Program-made: the position numbers and the translations under genes
Assembly: GCA_041658405.1 (NCBI GenBank)
Contig: JBBAAG010000027.1
Span: 1 to 33,680, forward strand
Source: Elusimicrobiota bacterium
GTDB lineage: Bacteria; Elusimicrobiota; UBA5214; JBBAAG01
Length of the DNA stretch: 33,680 bases
Direction of reading: 5' to 3'
Part shown: positions 1-7,258 of the stretch, one piece after another
Numbering within the stretch: position 1 is the first letter of the stretch
Layout: every line of letters starts with the position of its first letter
The notes under the pieces: generated by a model
The model's database searches: none
What the model was told of the DNA's origin: nothing
Seen by the model: only the letters and a program-made list of their open reading frames with translations

Positions 1-1101
1 ACCCATAACGGTGAACGGTTTTGTGGATATCACCCCAAGGACGTTGGGGTTATAGGGTATACCAGATATTATTACTTTCATTGTATCTTCCGGGTCCATA
101 CACAAAATATCGCCGGGGGTGAGGACAGATTTTTTAGTTTTATCCAAACACTTATTCCCGACTTCAAGTTTTTCCGCGAGGTCTAGCGCTGTCCCTGTAA
201 AAGATTGTACTCGCGCAACATTCGACGAGTCGGAGTAATACAAGTAGAGCCCAGTTGTGGAAACTCCCATAGAAATGTTGTAGCCGCCAATCCCTTCAAG
301 TAATGTGTTTGCATCAGCATTTGACGCGCGGCTATTAAATATTACTGCGTTATACGCAGTGCCGGAATTTACGTGGAGTTTGGCTTTAGGGCTTGTGGTT
401 CCGATTCCTACGTAACCAGTATCGGTACCGCTTTCCTGTAAAGCTAGATTTCCCCATGCAAAACCGGGTTTCAAAACATTGATTACTCCAAGGTTATTAG
501 TAGCGTTGTATCCTACCCGCACACCGCTGCTGGGGGCTATGCCAAATATTGCGTGTTGTGTATCTGTGTCACGGTTGGACCACGCAGGAAGTTGGACGTG
601 TAGTTTGCCTAAGACAGGAGTGGTGGTGCCAATACACATATTTTCTGCGGTTAGCGTACCGGCAACTGTTCCCCCGGTAGTAGATAAAAACGTGTCATAC
701 GTTTTACCGGATAATTTCAGGCTGTCCACCGCAATAATTGAATACGGCGTTGCGGAGAGTAATTGCCGGGGGGATAATATATCGCTTTCCACCTGCACTT
801 CAAGCCAGAGCGGGTATATTTTTAATAGATCAGGGGTAAGCACGGTATAACTGCCCAGGGTTATATTTACCATACCGTTGAGTACGCTGATATTCGTATG
901 AGTTTCTGTCCAAAGAGCAGTCCCGCCGGTTGCAGTGTCAAATATACTAAAATTCAGGTTAGTAGTATCGTTTAACGACTGGCCAATGCTGTCTGTCAAC
1001 CGTCCCTGAAAATTTATGGTTGTAGGTACTGCGGAGAACACAGTGGTATTTGTTATTGAAAGTAAAGTGAGTAATAACAGTATTACAAAACTGTTTTTCA
1101 T
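1..1101 (-). CDS. Exported tail-fibre-like repeat protein (partial, C-terminus off the left edge)
   Basis: An open frame of 367 codons runs on the minus strand from ATG at 1101 to the window edge without a stop. A Shine-Dalgarno AGGAGG lies at 1117-1122, 15 bases before the ATG. The N-terminus MKNSFVILLLLTLLSITNT is a clear signal peptide. A beta-rich start follows (PTTINFQGRLTDSIGQ), then two copies of the IGTTxPxxKLHV motif, near residues 155 and 232. These motifs are typical of phage tail-fibre and collar-like trimeric proteins and of many secreted proteins in candidate phyla. The segment GDILCMDPEDTMKVIIS followed by VLGVIS also occurs in such proteins, usually before a C-terminal chaperone or autocleavage domain, which would lie outside the window. 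The likely role is a surface or extracellular fibre; no catalytic motif is visible. Divergent from the GDPD gene. Confidence 0.75.
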   Translation of the reverse strand, partial: MKNSFVILLLLTLLSITNTTVFSAVPTTINFQGRLTDSIGQSLNDTTNLNFSIFDTATGGTALWTETHTNISVLNGMVNITLGSYTVLTPDLLKIYPLWLEVQVESDILSPRQLLSATPYSIIAVDSLKLSGKTYDTFLSTTGGTVAGTLTAENMCIGTTTPVLGKLHVQLPAWSNRDTDTQHAIFGIAPSSGVRVGYNATNNLGVINVLKPGFAWGNLALQESGTDTGYVGIGTTSPKAKLHVNSGTAYNAVIFNSRASNADANTLLEGIGGYNISMGVSTTGLYLYYSDSSNVARVQSFTGTALDLAEKLEVGNKCLDKTKKSVLTPGDILCMDPEDTMKVIISGIPYNPNVLGVISTKPFTVMG

Positions 1102-1184
1102 AAACAAACTCGGTTGCCTCCTAAATTTAAGTTAATTAAATATTATTAATTTAGATAATAGTATATAAAATAATGAAATGGTTA

Positions 1185-1211
1185 TTTACACCATATCTTC
1201 TGTGGTATAAT
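1185..1211 (+). promoter_or_regulatory. Putative promoter giving a leaderless GDPD transcript
   Basis: A TATAAT box lies at 1206-1211 with a TTTACA -35-like box at 1185-1190 (15-base spacer, shorter than ideal). The expected transcription start, about 7 bases after the -10 box, falls on the A of the ATG at 1218. No Shine-Dalgarno precedes that ATG, so a leaderless mRNA is a reasonable inference. Confidence 0.4.
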
Positions 1212-1217
1212 AAAATT

Positions 1218-2063
1218 ATGATAAAAAACAGTGTGATAATATTAATTACCGTTTTCGTGTGTATTACCAGTTCCTTATTATCAGCAGTAAATATTGATTC
1301 TAGCACTGTTGTTACCCCAAAAATTGTTGCGCATCGCGGTGCGTCAGTCACTGCACCGGAGAATACGATGGCAGCGATAAAACTTGCGTGGGAGCTTGGT
1401 GCGGATATCGTGGAAATTGATGTCCGCCTGACAAAAGATAAGCATATCGTACTTATGCATGACCCGTCAGCTAAACGTACTTCCGGGCATAATTTGGCAA
1501 TCTCAACTGTTACTTTGAGTGAGGTTCAGTGTTTGGACGTTGGAAGACAGAAGAACGAGAAATATACCGGTGAAAAAGTGCCGTTACTCGAAGACGTGCT
1601 TAAGACAATACCTGAAGGTAAAGAAATGTTTGTCGAGATAAAGGTGGGGAAAGAAATTATACCGGAACTCAAACGCGTAATTGAATCCAGCGGCAAGGCA
1701 GCACAGGTGGTTATCATAGGATTCTCTCAACCAACTGTTGTCTATGCGAAAGAACAAATCCCGGGTATTCGCGGGACATTTCAGTTATTACGCGAGGTAA
1801 GAGATTCAAAAACAAAGAATTGTATACCCTACAATTTCAATAACATCGATGTAATAAAGAAAATCGGGCTTACCGGATTGGATGTCCACTACGCGAGTTT
1901 AACGGAAGAGTTCATAAAAAAAGCGCATGCCGAGGGTATAAAAATAGTTGTGTGGACAGTTAACAATATTGAAAACATGAAACGTTACGCTGCGTGGGGT
2001 GTGGATTATATCACAACTGACACTGCGGAAGATGCGATACGCGTATTAAAAAAACCGTTTTAG
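1218..2063 (+). CDS. Exported glycerophosphodiester phosphodiesterase (GDPD family)
   Basis: GDPD enzymes hydrolyse glycerophosphodiesters to an alcohol and glycerol 3-phosphate on a TIM barrel with a divalent metal. From the ATG at 1218 (281 residues), MIKNSVIILITVFVCITSSLLSA is a signal peptide, so the enzyme acts in the periplasm or outside. The catalytic signature is intact: HRG at about residues 39-41, PEN at 47-49, EID at 66-68 and HD at 81-82. FVEIK in the middle and VVWTVNN near the C-terminus also fit the family. An upstream in-frame ATG at 1173 would put 15 unlikely residues before the signal peptide, so 1218 is preferred. The gene ends one base from the convergent metF gene, with no terminator between them. 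Confidence 0.88.
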   Translation: MIKNSVIILITVFVCITSSLLSAVNIDSSTVVTPKIVAHRGASVTAPENTMAAIKLAWELGADIVEIDVRLTKDKHIVLMHDPSAKRTSGHNLAISTVTLSEVQCLDVGRQKNEKYTGEKVPLLEDVLKTIPEGKEMFVEIKVGKEIIPELKRVIESSGKAAQVVIIGFSQPTVVYAKEQIPGIRGTFQLLREVRDSKTKNCIPYNFNNIDVIKKIGLTGLDVHYASLTEEFIKKAHAEGIKIVVWTVNNIENMKRYAAWGVDYITTDTAEDAIRVLKKPF

Positions 2064-2064
2064 C

Positions 2065-2946
2065 CTAGATCCCTGCTTGTTTCAAAATATCGGGTACTTT
2101 GCTGTCCATCCCGAGCATCATCAAATGTACTCCCTGGCAGTAGGGTTTCATTTCTTTGATAAGCTTCGCCGCGATTTCCACGCCGGTAATCCCGGCTTTA
2201 GTTTTTTCTTTATCCTTCTTTAATTCGTCGATTAGCACCGGGGGAACATATACCCCGGCAACATTTGCGTTCATAAAGTTTGCCATCCCCGCGGATTTCA
2301 GGAATACTATACCCGCCATCACAGGAACCTTGAATTGTTTAGCTTTCTCCATAAACGCTGCGAACTTTTCGGGTTCATACACAGCCTGGGTTTGAAAAAA
2401 CTCAGCACCCGCCGCGACTTTTTGTTCCATCTTAGCTAATTGAACATCCACAGAATCACTGCAGGGCGAAACCACCGCGCCTTTTGCAAACGAAGGCGGT
2501 ATGCCGTCTAACTTATTACCCATAAGGTCTTCCCCGGATTCCAACTTTTTTACGGTGTGGATCAGTGATACAGAATCAAGGTCAAACACACCTTTTGCGC
2601 CTTTATGATCCCCTAACGTTTGATGGTCGCCGGTTAGTAACAACAAATTTTCAATACCGAACATTGCAGCGCCAAGAAGGTCGGACTGTAATCCTATACG
2701 GTTACGGTCACGGCAGGTTATCTGGTATACCGGCTCTAACCCTTCATCTTTCAGGGCTTTACATACAGGCAATGCGCTGAGCCGCATAACTGACGACTGG
2801 TTGTCCGTAACATTAATCCCGTGTACTTTATCACGGAGATAGGTCTTAGCTTCGTGCATAAGGTTTTCAATATGAAACCCTTTTGGCGGGCCAACTTCCG
2901 CGGTGATCACGAATTCGTTTTTGTTAAAAAGTTCTGTAAGTTTCAT
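2065..2946 (-). CDS. metF: Methylenetetrahydrofolate reductase, MetF subunit
   Basis: MetF reduces 5,10-methylene-tetrahydrofolate to 5-methyl-tetrahydrofolate using bound FAD. The protein is 293 residues, normal for the family. It shows the early FVITAEVGPPKG strand with the conserved Glu, GINVTDNQSS, a QITCRDRNR block near residue 78, LLLLTGDH near 100, and GAEFFQTQAVY near 184. It is the last gene of a minus-strand operon, 9 bases after metV, downstream of rnfC2. In acetogens such as Acetobacterium woodii and Moorella this arrangement marks the NADH- or ferredoxin-linked MetVF type that feeds the methyl branch of the Wood-Ljungdahl pathway. A role in one-carbon oxidation or in methionine synthesis is equally possible from the window alone. 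Confidence 0.92.
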   Translation of the reverse strand: MKLTELFNKNEFVITAEVGPPKGFHIENLMHEAKTYLRDKVHGINVTDNQSSVMRLSALPVCKALKDEGLEPVYQITCRDRNRIGLQSDLLGAAMFGIENLLLLTGDHQTLGDHKGAKGVFDLDSVSLIHTVKKLESGEDLMGNKLDGIPPSFAKGAVVSPCSDSVDVQLAKMEQKVAAGAEFFQTQAVYEPEKFAAFMEKAKQFKVPVMAGIVFLKSAGMANFMNANVAGVYVPPVLIDELKKDKEKTKAGITGVEIAAKLIKEMKPYCQGVHLMMLGMDSKVPDILKQAGI

Positions 2947-2955
2947 CTTAATAAA

Positions 2956-3588
2956 CTACCCTTTCTTTTCCGGTTCGACTATCATCTTGGAGTAGTCACG
3001 TATATTGACTATATTCTTTAACTCCTTAGACTTACCCATTTTTTCTGCACGGCGGTATATAAGTTCCCACCCGCAGGGCATATCTTTATCAACCTCGCAC
3101 TTACCGTTTTTTGTACCGCCACACTGGCCGTTGAGTAATCCTTTAGAACACGCGGTTATGGGACAGATAGAAAATGTTTTGTTTAACATACAGTCGCCGC
3201 ATTGGTCACAGTCGTGCTCCATCGCGGTAATCCCCTGAAATCCGGGGACATACAAAGTATCACAGCCGGTATACACAACCTTATCCGCGCCTTTGCACAC
3301 TGAGAAAGTTTGTACGCCAACCCCGCAGGAGAAGATTATCACAGCCTCCGCATCAGCGATTTGTTTAGTATGCTTTGCAAGGTTGGGTTCACAGTAGTCA
3401 GGATTACATAAATAGTCGGTTACCACGTCAGCTACAACATCTTTTTTTGTGGTTAAAATTTTCTTTAGTTCTTCAACTTCCTTCAACGGGAAAAATGCTT
3501 CATAACAACCAAGGCAGGTGATCAGGACAACGCGTTTCTCCGGGGTATTAAGTAAATCATCAACTTTTTTTATTTGTGTTATCAGCAT
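2956..3588 (-). CDS. metV: MetV, zinc/iron-sulfur partner of methylenetetrahydrofolate reductase
   Basis: MetV is the small cysteine-rich subunit that binds MetF and passes electrons to it. The protein has 210 residues when started at ATG 3588, which is preceded by a purine-rich AAGGAAGAAG and lies 5 bases after the rnfC2 stop; a longer frame to 3660 would overlap rnfC2. An N-terminal flavodoxin-like part with TCLGCYEAFF (about 24-33) and FSCGVGVQ (86-93) precedes the MetV cysteine cluster CDQCGDC (127-133), ICPITACSKGLLNGQCGG (141-158) and KCEV...CGWELIYRR (163-180). The C-terminal IRDYSK is also conserved. Operon order rnfC2-metV-metF. A second MetV-like domain is fused to the upstream RnfC2. 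Confidence 0.9.
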   Translation of the reverse strand: MLITQIKKVDDLLNTPEKRVVLITCLGCYEAFFPLKEVEELKKILTTKKDVVADVVTDYLCNPDYCEPNLAKHTKQIADAEAVIIFSCGVGVQTFSVCKGADKVVYTGCDTLYVPGFQGITAMEHDCDQCGDCMLNKTFSICPITACSKGLLNGQCGGTKNGKCEVDKDMPCGWELIYRRAEKMGKSKELKNIVNIRDYSKMIVEPEKKG

Positions 3589-3593
3589 AAGAA

Positions 3594-5603
3594 TTACTTC
3601 TTCCTTAACTCTTTCTTCGCTTGTTTTATTATAGCGACTAACGACGATTTTGAGGAACAAATGTTTTCACAACAGCCGCATTCAATACAGTCCATCACCC
3701 CGGTATCGCCCATGGATTTCCAATCCTGTTTTGTTCCGTAGTATACATACCGCGAAGGTGATAGTTCCATCGGGCATACGTCCACACACCGCCCGCATTT
3801 TATGCAGCTAAGTTTTTCAACTACTTTTTTGTTGGTTACCGTAATCCCGGAAGTGGTTTTTGTTATTGGTAAATCAAAATTATCCTTTGTGAAATCCACG
3901 TCAATACCCATCATTGGCCCGCCAAGTTTTAATACTGTATCAGTTAACGGTGCGGTTAGACCGCAGTGGTTAAGTAAATATTGTATACTTGTCCCGATAG
4001 CCACCTCATAATTACCCGGGTTTTTGATGTACTCCCCGGTGATTGTTACTACGCGGTTGGTTAATGGTATACCTTCAAGAACGGCATCCGCCACGGCTTT
4101 CGCTGTAGCTACGTTTTGTACAACCACGCCAACGTCATAGGGGAACCCGCCACGGGGAACTACACGGTTAAGTAACCGTGTGATAAGCATGCGTTCCGCG
4201 CCCTGCGGGTACTTTGTCTTAACGCCTACCACTGTAATATTGGGATACTTAACTTGTTCTTTTTCTTTGGTTAATACCGCAGTGAACGCGTTAAACGCTG
4301 CGGGTTTGTTATCTTCCACCGCAATAATGCCGTTCACCGCACCTGTAGTTTTTTGCATTGCTTTGAGGCCGTAGAGTATGCGTTCCGCGTGTTCTATCAT
4401 TAACCGGTAGTCCGTTGTGAGATACGGTTCGCATTCACAACCGTTGAGTATAACGGTATCAACAGGTTTTACGGGGTTTAGTTTTAGCCACGCAGGAAAT
4501 CCTGCACCGCCCATACCGGAAATCCCGGCATTTTTAATGATCTCCAGCAATTCTTGTTTTGTGAGTTTATCCGTATCACCACCGGGTTTTATGGATGGGG
4601 AAATAGTGTTCTTCCCGTCGTTATTAATCATTACTGTCAATACTTCTACCCCTAATGCGTTAATACGGTATTCTATTGATTTTACGGTCCCGCTGACGGG
4701 TGAGTGTACCGGGCACCCGGTTTTTGCGGTCTCCGGGATTTTGCCGATTAACTGTCCAACAGTAACATTATCCCCGGGTTTCACAACTGCTGTACAGGGT
4801 GCGCCTATATGCTGTGCCAACGGTACCGCAACAATATCTCCTGCAGGTATAACGGTTATACTTTTGTCTTCACTCAACTCTTTATGTTCAATTGGATAAA
4901 ACCCGCCGTAAAAGCCGGTGAACCGGCGGTCACGCATGGTTTTTGTGTACCCCGCTGTTTTTGTGTATGTGTTGATATTGTAATCACGGATTTTAGCGGG
5001 ATGCGTAACCGAAGTTTTTAACCGTCCCTGTTTCTCGAGTTTGCGGTAGATGAGTACCCATCCGCAGTCTTTGTTTTTGTTTACTTCACACTTACCATCC
5101 TTCGCACCGCCACAGGGGCCGTTGACTAAACTTTTAGCGCAGGCGGTTACCGGACAAATACCGGCGGTGTCGTTTAGATAACACTGCCCACAGGCGTCAC
5201 AGCGGTTATAGGATAACGCAATGCCGTGGTGGCCGTAGTAACTCATAGAATCACAGCCCGAGATAACAGGTATTGCGGAGTATGACCCAACGCTTTGCAC
5301 ACCGATACCGCAGGAGATCACGACAATACTGGATGATTTGTTATCAGAAATAAATCCTGAAATAATCTTTTCATTAAAGTTTTTGTTACACAAAAAATCT
5401 ACCCTCAAAATGTTGGGGTTCGCTAATCCTGCAGTCTTGAGTTCCGCCGTCAGTGTTTCAGGTTCGGGTTCTGTGTCTTTAACGTATTCAGTAAAACATT
5501 TATTACACGCAACAACGCAGTAGGAAGACCCGCAGTTTTTTATTCCCGCAGCAATATCACCCGCGGGTTTGAGTTTATACTTAGTATAATCCATTTCTTT
5601 CAT
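3594..5603 (-). CDS. rnfC2: RnfC2-type NADH-oxidising subunit with fused N-terminal MetV-like domain
   Basis: This 669-residue protein is likely the electron-input subunit of the MetVF reductase, taking electrons from NADH through FMN and iron-sulfur clusters. Residues 1-210 form a MetV-like domain: SCGIGVQ (97-103), CDACGQC (135-141), ICPVTACAKSLVNGPCGG (149-166), CGWVLIYRKLE (180-190) and IRDYN. Residues about 228-669 are RnfC: a GGFYPIEHK start, a barrel-sandwich-like part (CPVHSPVSGTVKSI), the nucleotide/FMN domain with GMGGAGFP (363-370) and NGCECEPYL (387-395), an SLBB-like part, and two [4Fe-4S] motifs, C600-x2-C-x2-C-x3-C610 and C639-x2-C-x2-C-x3-C649. The large size fits the RnfC2 subunit of A. 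woodii MetVF-RnfC2, about 78 kDa as I recall it. It starts 10 bases after the upstream small gene. No strong Shine-Dalgarno is seen, so ATG 5594 is an alternative start. Confidence 0.88.
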   Translation of the reverse strand: MKEMDYTKYKLKPAGDIAAGIKNCGSSYCVVACNKCFTEYVKDTEPEPETLTAELKTAGLANPNILRVDFLCNKNFNEKIISGFISDNKSSSIVVISCGIGVQSVGSYSAIPVISGCDSMSYYGHHGIALSYNRCDACGQCYLNDTAGICPVTACAKSLVNGPCGGAKDGKCEVNKNKDCGWVLIYRKLEKQGRLKTSVTHPAKIRDYNINTYTKTAGYTKTMRDRRFTGFYGGFYPIEHKELSEDKSITVIPAGDIVAVPLAQHIGAPCTAVVKPGDNVTVGQLIGKIPETAKTGCPVHSPVSGTVKSIEYRINALGVEVLTVMINNDGKNTISPSIKPGGDTDKLTKQELLEIIKNAGISGMGGAGFPAWLKLNPVKPVDTVILNGCECEPYLTTDYRLMIEHAERILYGLKAMQKTTGAVNGIIAVEDNKPAAFNAFTAVLTKEKEQVKYPNITVVGVKTKYPQGAERMLITRLLNRVVPRGGFPYDVGVVVQNVATAKAVADAVLEGIPLTNRVVTITGEYIKNPGNYEVAIGTSIQYLLNHCGLTAPLTDTVLKLGGPMMGIDVDFTKDNFDLPITKTTSGITVTNKKVVEKLSCIKCGRCVDVCPMELSPSRYVYYGTKQDWKSMGDTGVMDCIECGCCENICSSKSSLVAIIKQAKKELRKK

Positions 5604-5613
5604 AACACGATTA

Positions 5614-5784
5614 TTACATTTTCAGGAGTTCAAGTATTTTTATGGTTGCAAATAATGGCCAGATCAAGCCTTTTAAGAACCCAAGGACACCACCCCAAAA
5701 ACTTGCTGAGTGCTGGATATAATAAATAATTGCCCCGAGCACCGTTAATAAATACGCAACACTGAACATCCCGTCATTATGCAT
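5614..5784 (-). CDS. Small two-helix membrane protein, first gene of the metVF-rnfC2 operon
   Basis: 56 residues from ATG 5784, chosen because GAGGAG stands about 7 bases upstream; in-frame GTG 5820 would add 12 hydrophilic residues and lacks a site. Two hydrophobic segments are visible, MFSVAYLLTVLGAIIYYIQ and FLKGLIWPLFATIKILELL, joined by a short SASFWGG turn. The family is not one I can name. Short membrane proteins of this pattern occur widely in anaerobic candidate phyla next to unrelated genes, so a part in folate metabolism is only suggested by co-transcription (10-base gap to rnfC2). It could anchor the reductase to the membrane, but nothing in the sequence proves that. Confidence 0.65.
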   Translation of the reverse strand: MHNDGMFSVAYLLTVLGAIIYYIQHSASFWGGVLGFLKGLIWPLFATIKILELLKM

Positions 5785-5832
5785 TTTTTTCTCCTCACAA
5801 TTATCCATATGTTTAAACACCTCTTACCTATT

Positions 5833-5862
5833 ATTATACTTTGTTAAACACAAAAATGTCAG
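5833..5862 (-). promoter_or_regulatory. Promoter of the rnfC2-metV-metF operon
   Basis: On the minus strand CTGACA (5862-5857), an 18-base spacer and TATAAT (5838-5833) form a near-consensus sigma70 promoter. It overlaps the last codons of the MFS gene. The predicted start near 5826 leaves a leader of about 42 bases, too short for a riboswitch. Confidence 0.65.
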
Positions 5863-7070
5863 GATGTTTTACGCGTGCGTTTATACGCAAAGATTGTCAG
5901 CGGGACCATCATACAAAGCGTTGCACCAACTGAGATCGCTAATGGCGCGGAGGTGTACTCCGCGAGCATACCTAACAAAAATGAGCCCATTGCCCAGAGC
6001 CCTATATCCATGAACATAAAACTTAATACCCGGCCACGCATTTCATCCGGGACGTTGTGCTGGATGATAACGTTGGTTAAAGACCTGCAGAAAAGCTGGC
6101 TTGCACCGAGCATAATTAAACACGCGGCGGTTAGTATCACGTTTTTGGAGAATGAAAAAATTAGTAGTGTAACCCCAAAAATGAGGTTAGAAACTATTAC
6201 GATTCTTCCGCGGTTAATATTTCCTCTGAGGTTGGCAATAAAAAGTATGGAAATAATAGCGCCGACCCCCGGGAGTGTCATTAAGTACCCATAACCCTCA
6301 GGGCCCATAAACAAAATATCACGCGCAAAAACCGGCATCAACCTCGAGTACGCCATACCAAATAAGCCCATCCCGTAAACTATCAGTATACCGAGTAATA
6401 CTTCACGGTCTTTAAAAACGTACCGCACGGCTTCCATTGTTTCGGCTGTGACACTACGTATTTTATTCATGCGTTCAACTTTTGGTATATCCATAAGGTA
6501 CAGCGCTGCGAGGATCGCGATAAAACTTGCTGCGTTGATAAACAAACACCCGGCTATACCGATTGTACTAACCAAAATCCCGGCGATCGCAGGCCCCACA
6601 ACTTTTGCGGCATTCATCGCACCGGCGTTTAATGCTACAGCGTTGGTTATATCTTCCCTCGGTACGATTGAGGATATCATCGCTTGGCGGTTAATCTGCC
6701 CTACCGAGTTCGCAATACCGAGTACCAGTGCGATTATGATTATATGCCAGAACTGTATAACATCAAAAGCTACTAATACACCGAATACCAGCGCCTGCAG
6801 CATCGCTACCCATTGCGCAAATATCATAAATCTCTTGCGGTCCATACGGTCAGAGAATACGCCGAGTAACGGGCTTAATACCAACCTCGGGGCGGCCTGG
6901 CAAAAGGCTACCAGCCCAATAGCTAACGGCGAGTTTGTGAGGGTTAACACCAGCCAGCTTTGCGCGATCATCTGCATAAAATCACCGACATGCGAAACTA
7001 CGGTGCCGATCCATAGGAGCATGAAGTTGCGGTGTTTGAACGCGGAGAACGTGTTTATTTGTTCAGCCAT
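5859..7070 (-). CDS. MFS exporter (EntS/MFS_3-like, 12 membrane helices)
   Basis: The 403-residue protein has about twelve hydrophobic helices and the features of the MFS_3 drug and siderophore exporter group. These are the N-terminal FRNFMLLWIGTVVS-type start (here HRNFMLLWIG), LSPLLGVFSDRMDRKR (the loop 2-3 signature G-x3-D-R-x-D-R-K/R, about residues 69-81), a central cytoplasmic loop with MNKIRSVTAETMEAVRYV, and PDEMRGRVLSFMFM in the second half. The substrate cannot be read from sequence; efflux of a drug-like or metabolite molecule is the family norm. Upstream of ATG 7070 there is no Shine-Dalgarno, but TATACA stands about 13 bases before the ATG, so the leader may be very short. The downstream operon promoter sits inside its 3' end. 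Confidence 0.85.
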   Translation of the reverse strand: MAEQINTFSAFKHRNFMLLWIGTVVSHVGDFMQMIAQSWLVLTLTNSPLAIGLVAFCQAAPRLVLSPLLGVFSDRMDRKRFMIFAQWVAMLQALVFGVLVAFDVIQFWHIIIIALVLGIANSVGQINRQAMISSIVPREDITNAVALNAGAMNAAKVVGPAIAGILVSTIGIAGCLFINAASFIAILAALYLMDIPKVERMNKIRSVTAETMEAVRYVFKDREVLLGILIVYGMGLFGMAYSRLMPVFARDILFMGPEGYGYLMTLPGVGAIISILFIANLRGNINRGRIVIVSNLIFGVTLLIFSFSKNVILTAACLIMLGASQLFCRSLTNVIIQHNVPDEMRGRVLSFMFMDIGLWAMGSFLLGMLAEYTSAPLAISVGATLCMMVPLTIFAYKRTRKTS

Positions 7071-7258
7071 TTTTGTACAACTTTGTATAACATAATAGAA
7101 GTATCATACAAAAACTTTTTTATTATATTATGAATAATTTTTCATTTTTGTTTGTCTAACATAAGAGAGGGTTCTCTTGGTCAAGTTGTAAAGAAAGGGT
7201 TTTTGTGCTATTAATGTTGACATATTGTACATTCTTATAAAACGCGCTCTACAATATT
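7071..7258. other. Divergent intergenic region between MFS exporter and giant surface protein
   Basis: No gene is seen. AAGAGA-GGGT-TCTCTT at about 7161-7176 can form a weak hairpin. TTGACA at 7217-7222 and TACAAT at 7250-7255 are promoter-like, but their spacing to each other is wrong, so the true promoter of the giant gene is uncertain. Confidence 0.4.

Noticed and set aside
479..850. 123-codon plus-strand open frame
   Set aside because: It is antisense to the tail-fibre-like gene, which has a signal peptide, ribosome site and recognisable repeats; the plus frame has no ribosome site and odd composition.
3802..4899. Plus-strand frames of 64-160 codons across rnfC2
   Set aside because: They are mirror frames of a clear coding sequence with iron-sulfur and nucleotide motifs; no independent start signals.
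5785..5832. Possible riboswitch upstream of the metVF-rnfC2 operon
   Set aside because: The predicted leader is only about 42 bases, too short for a folate or SAM riboswitch.
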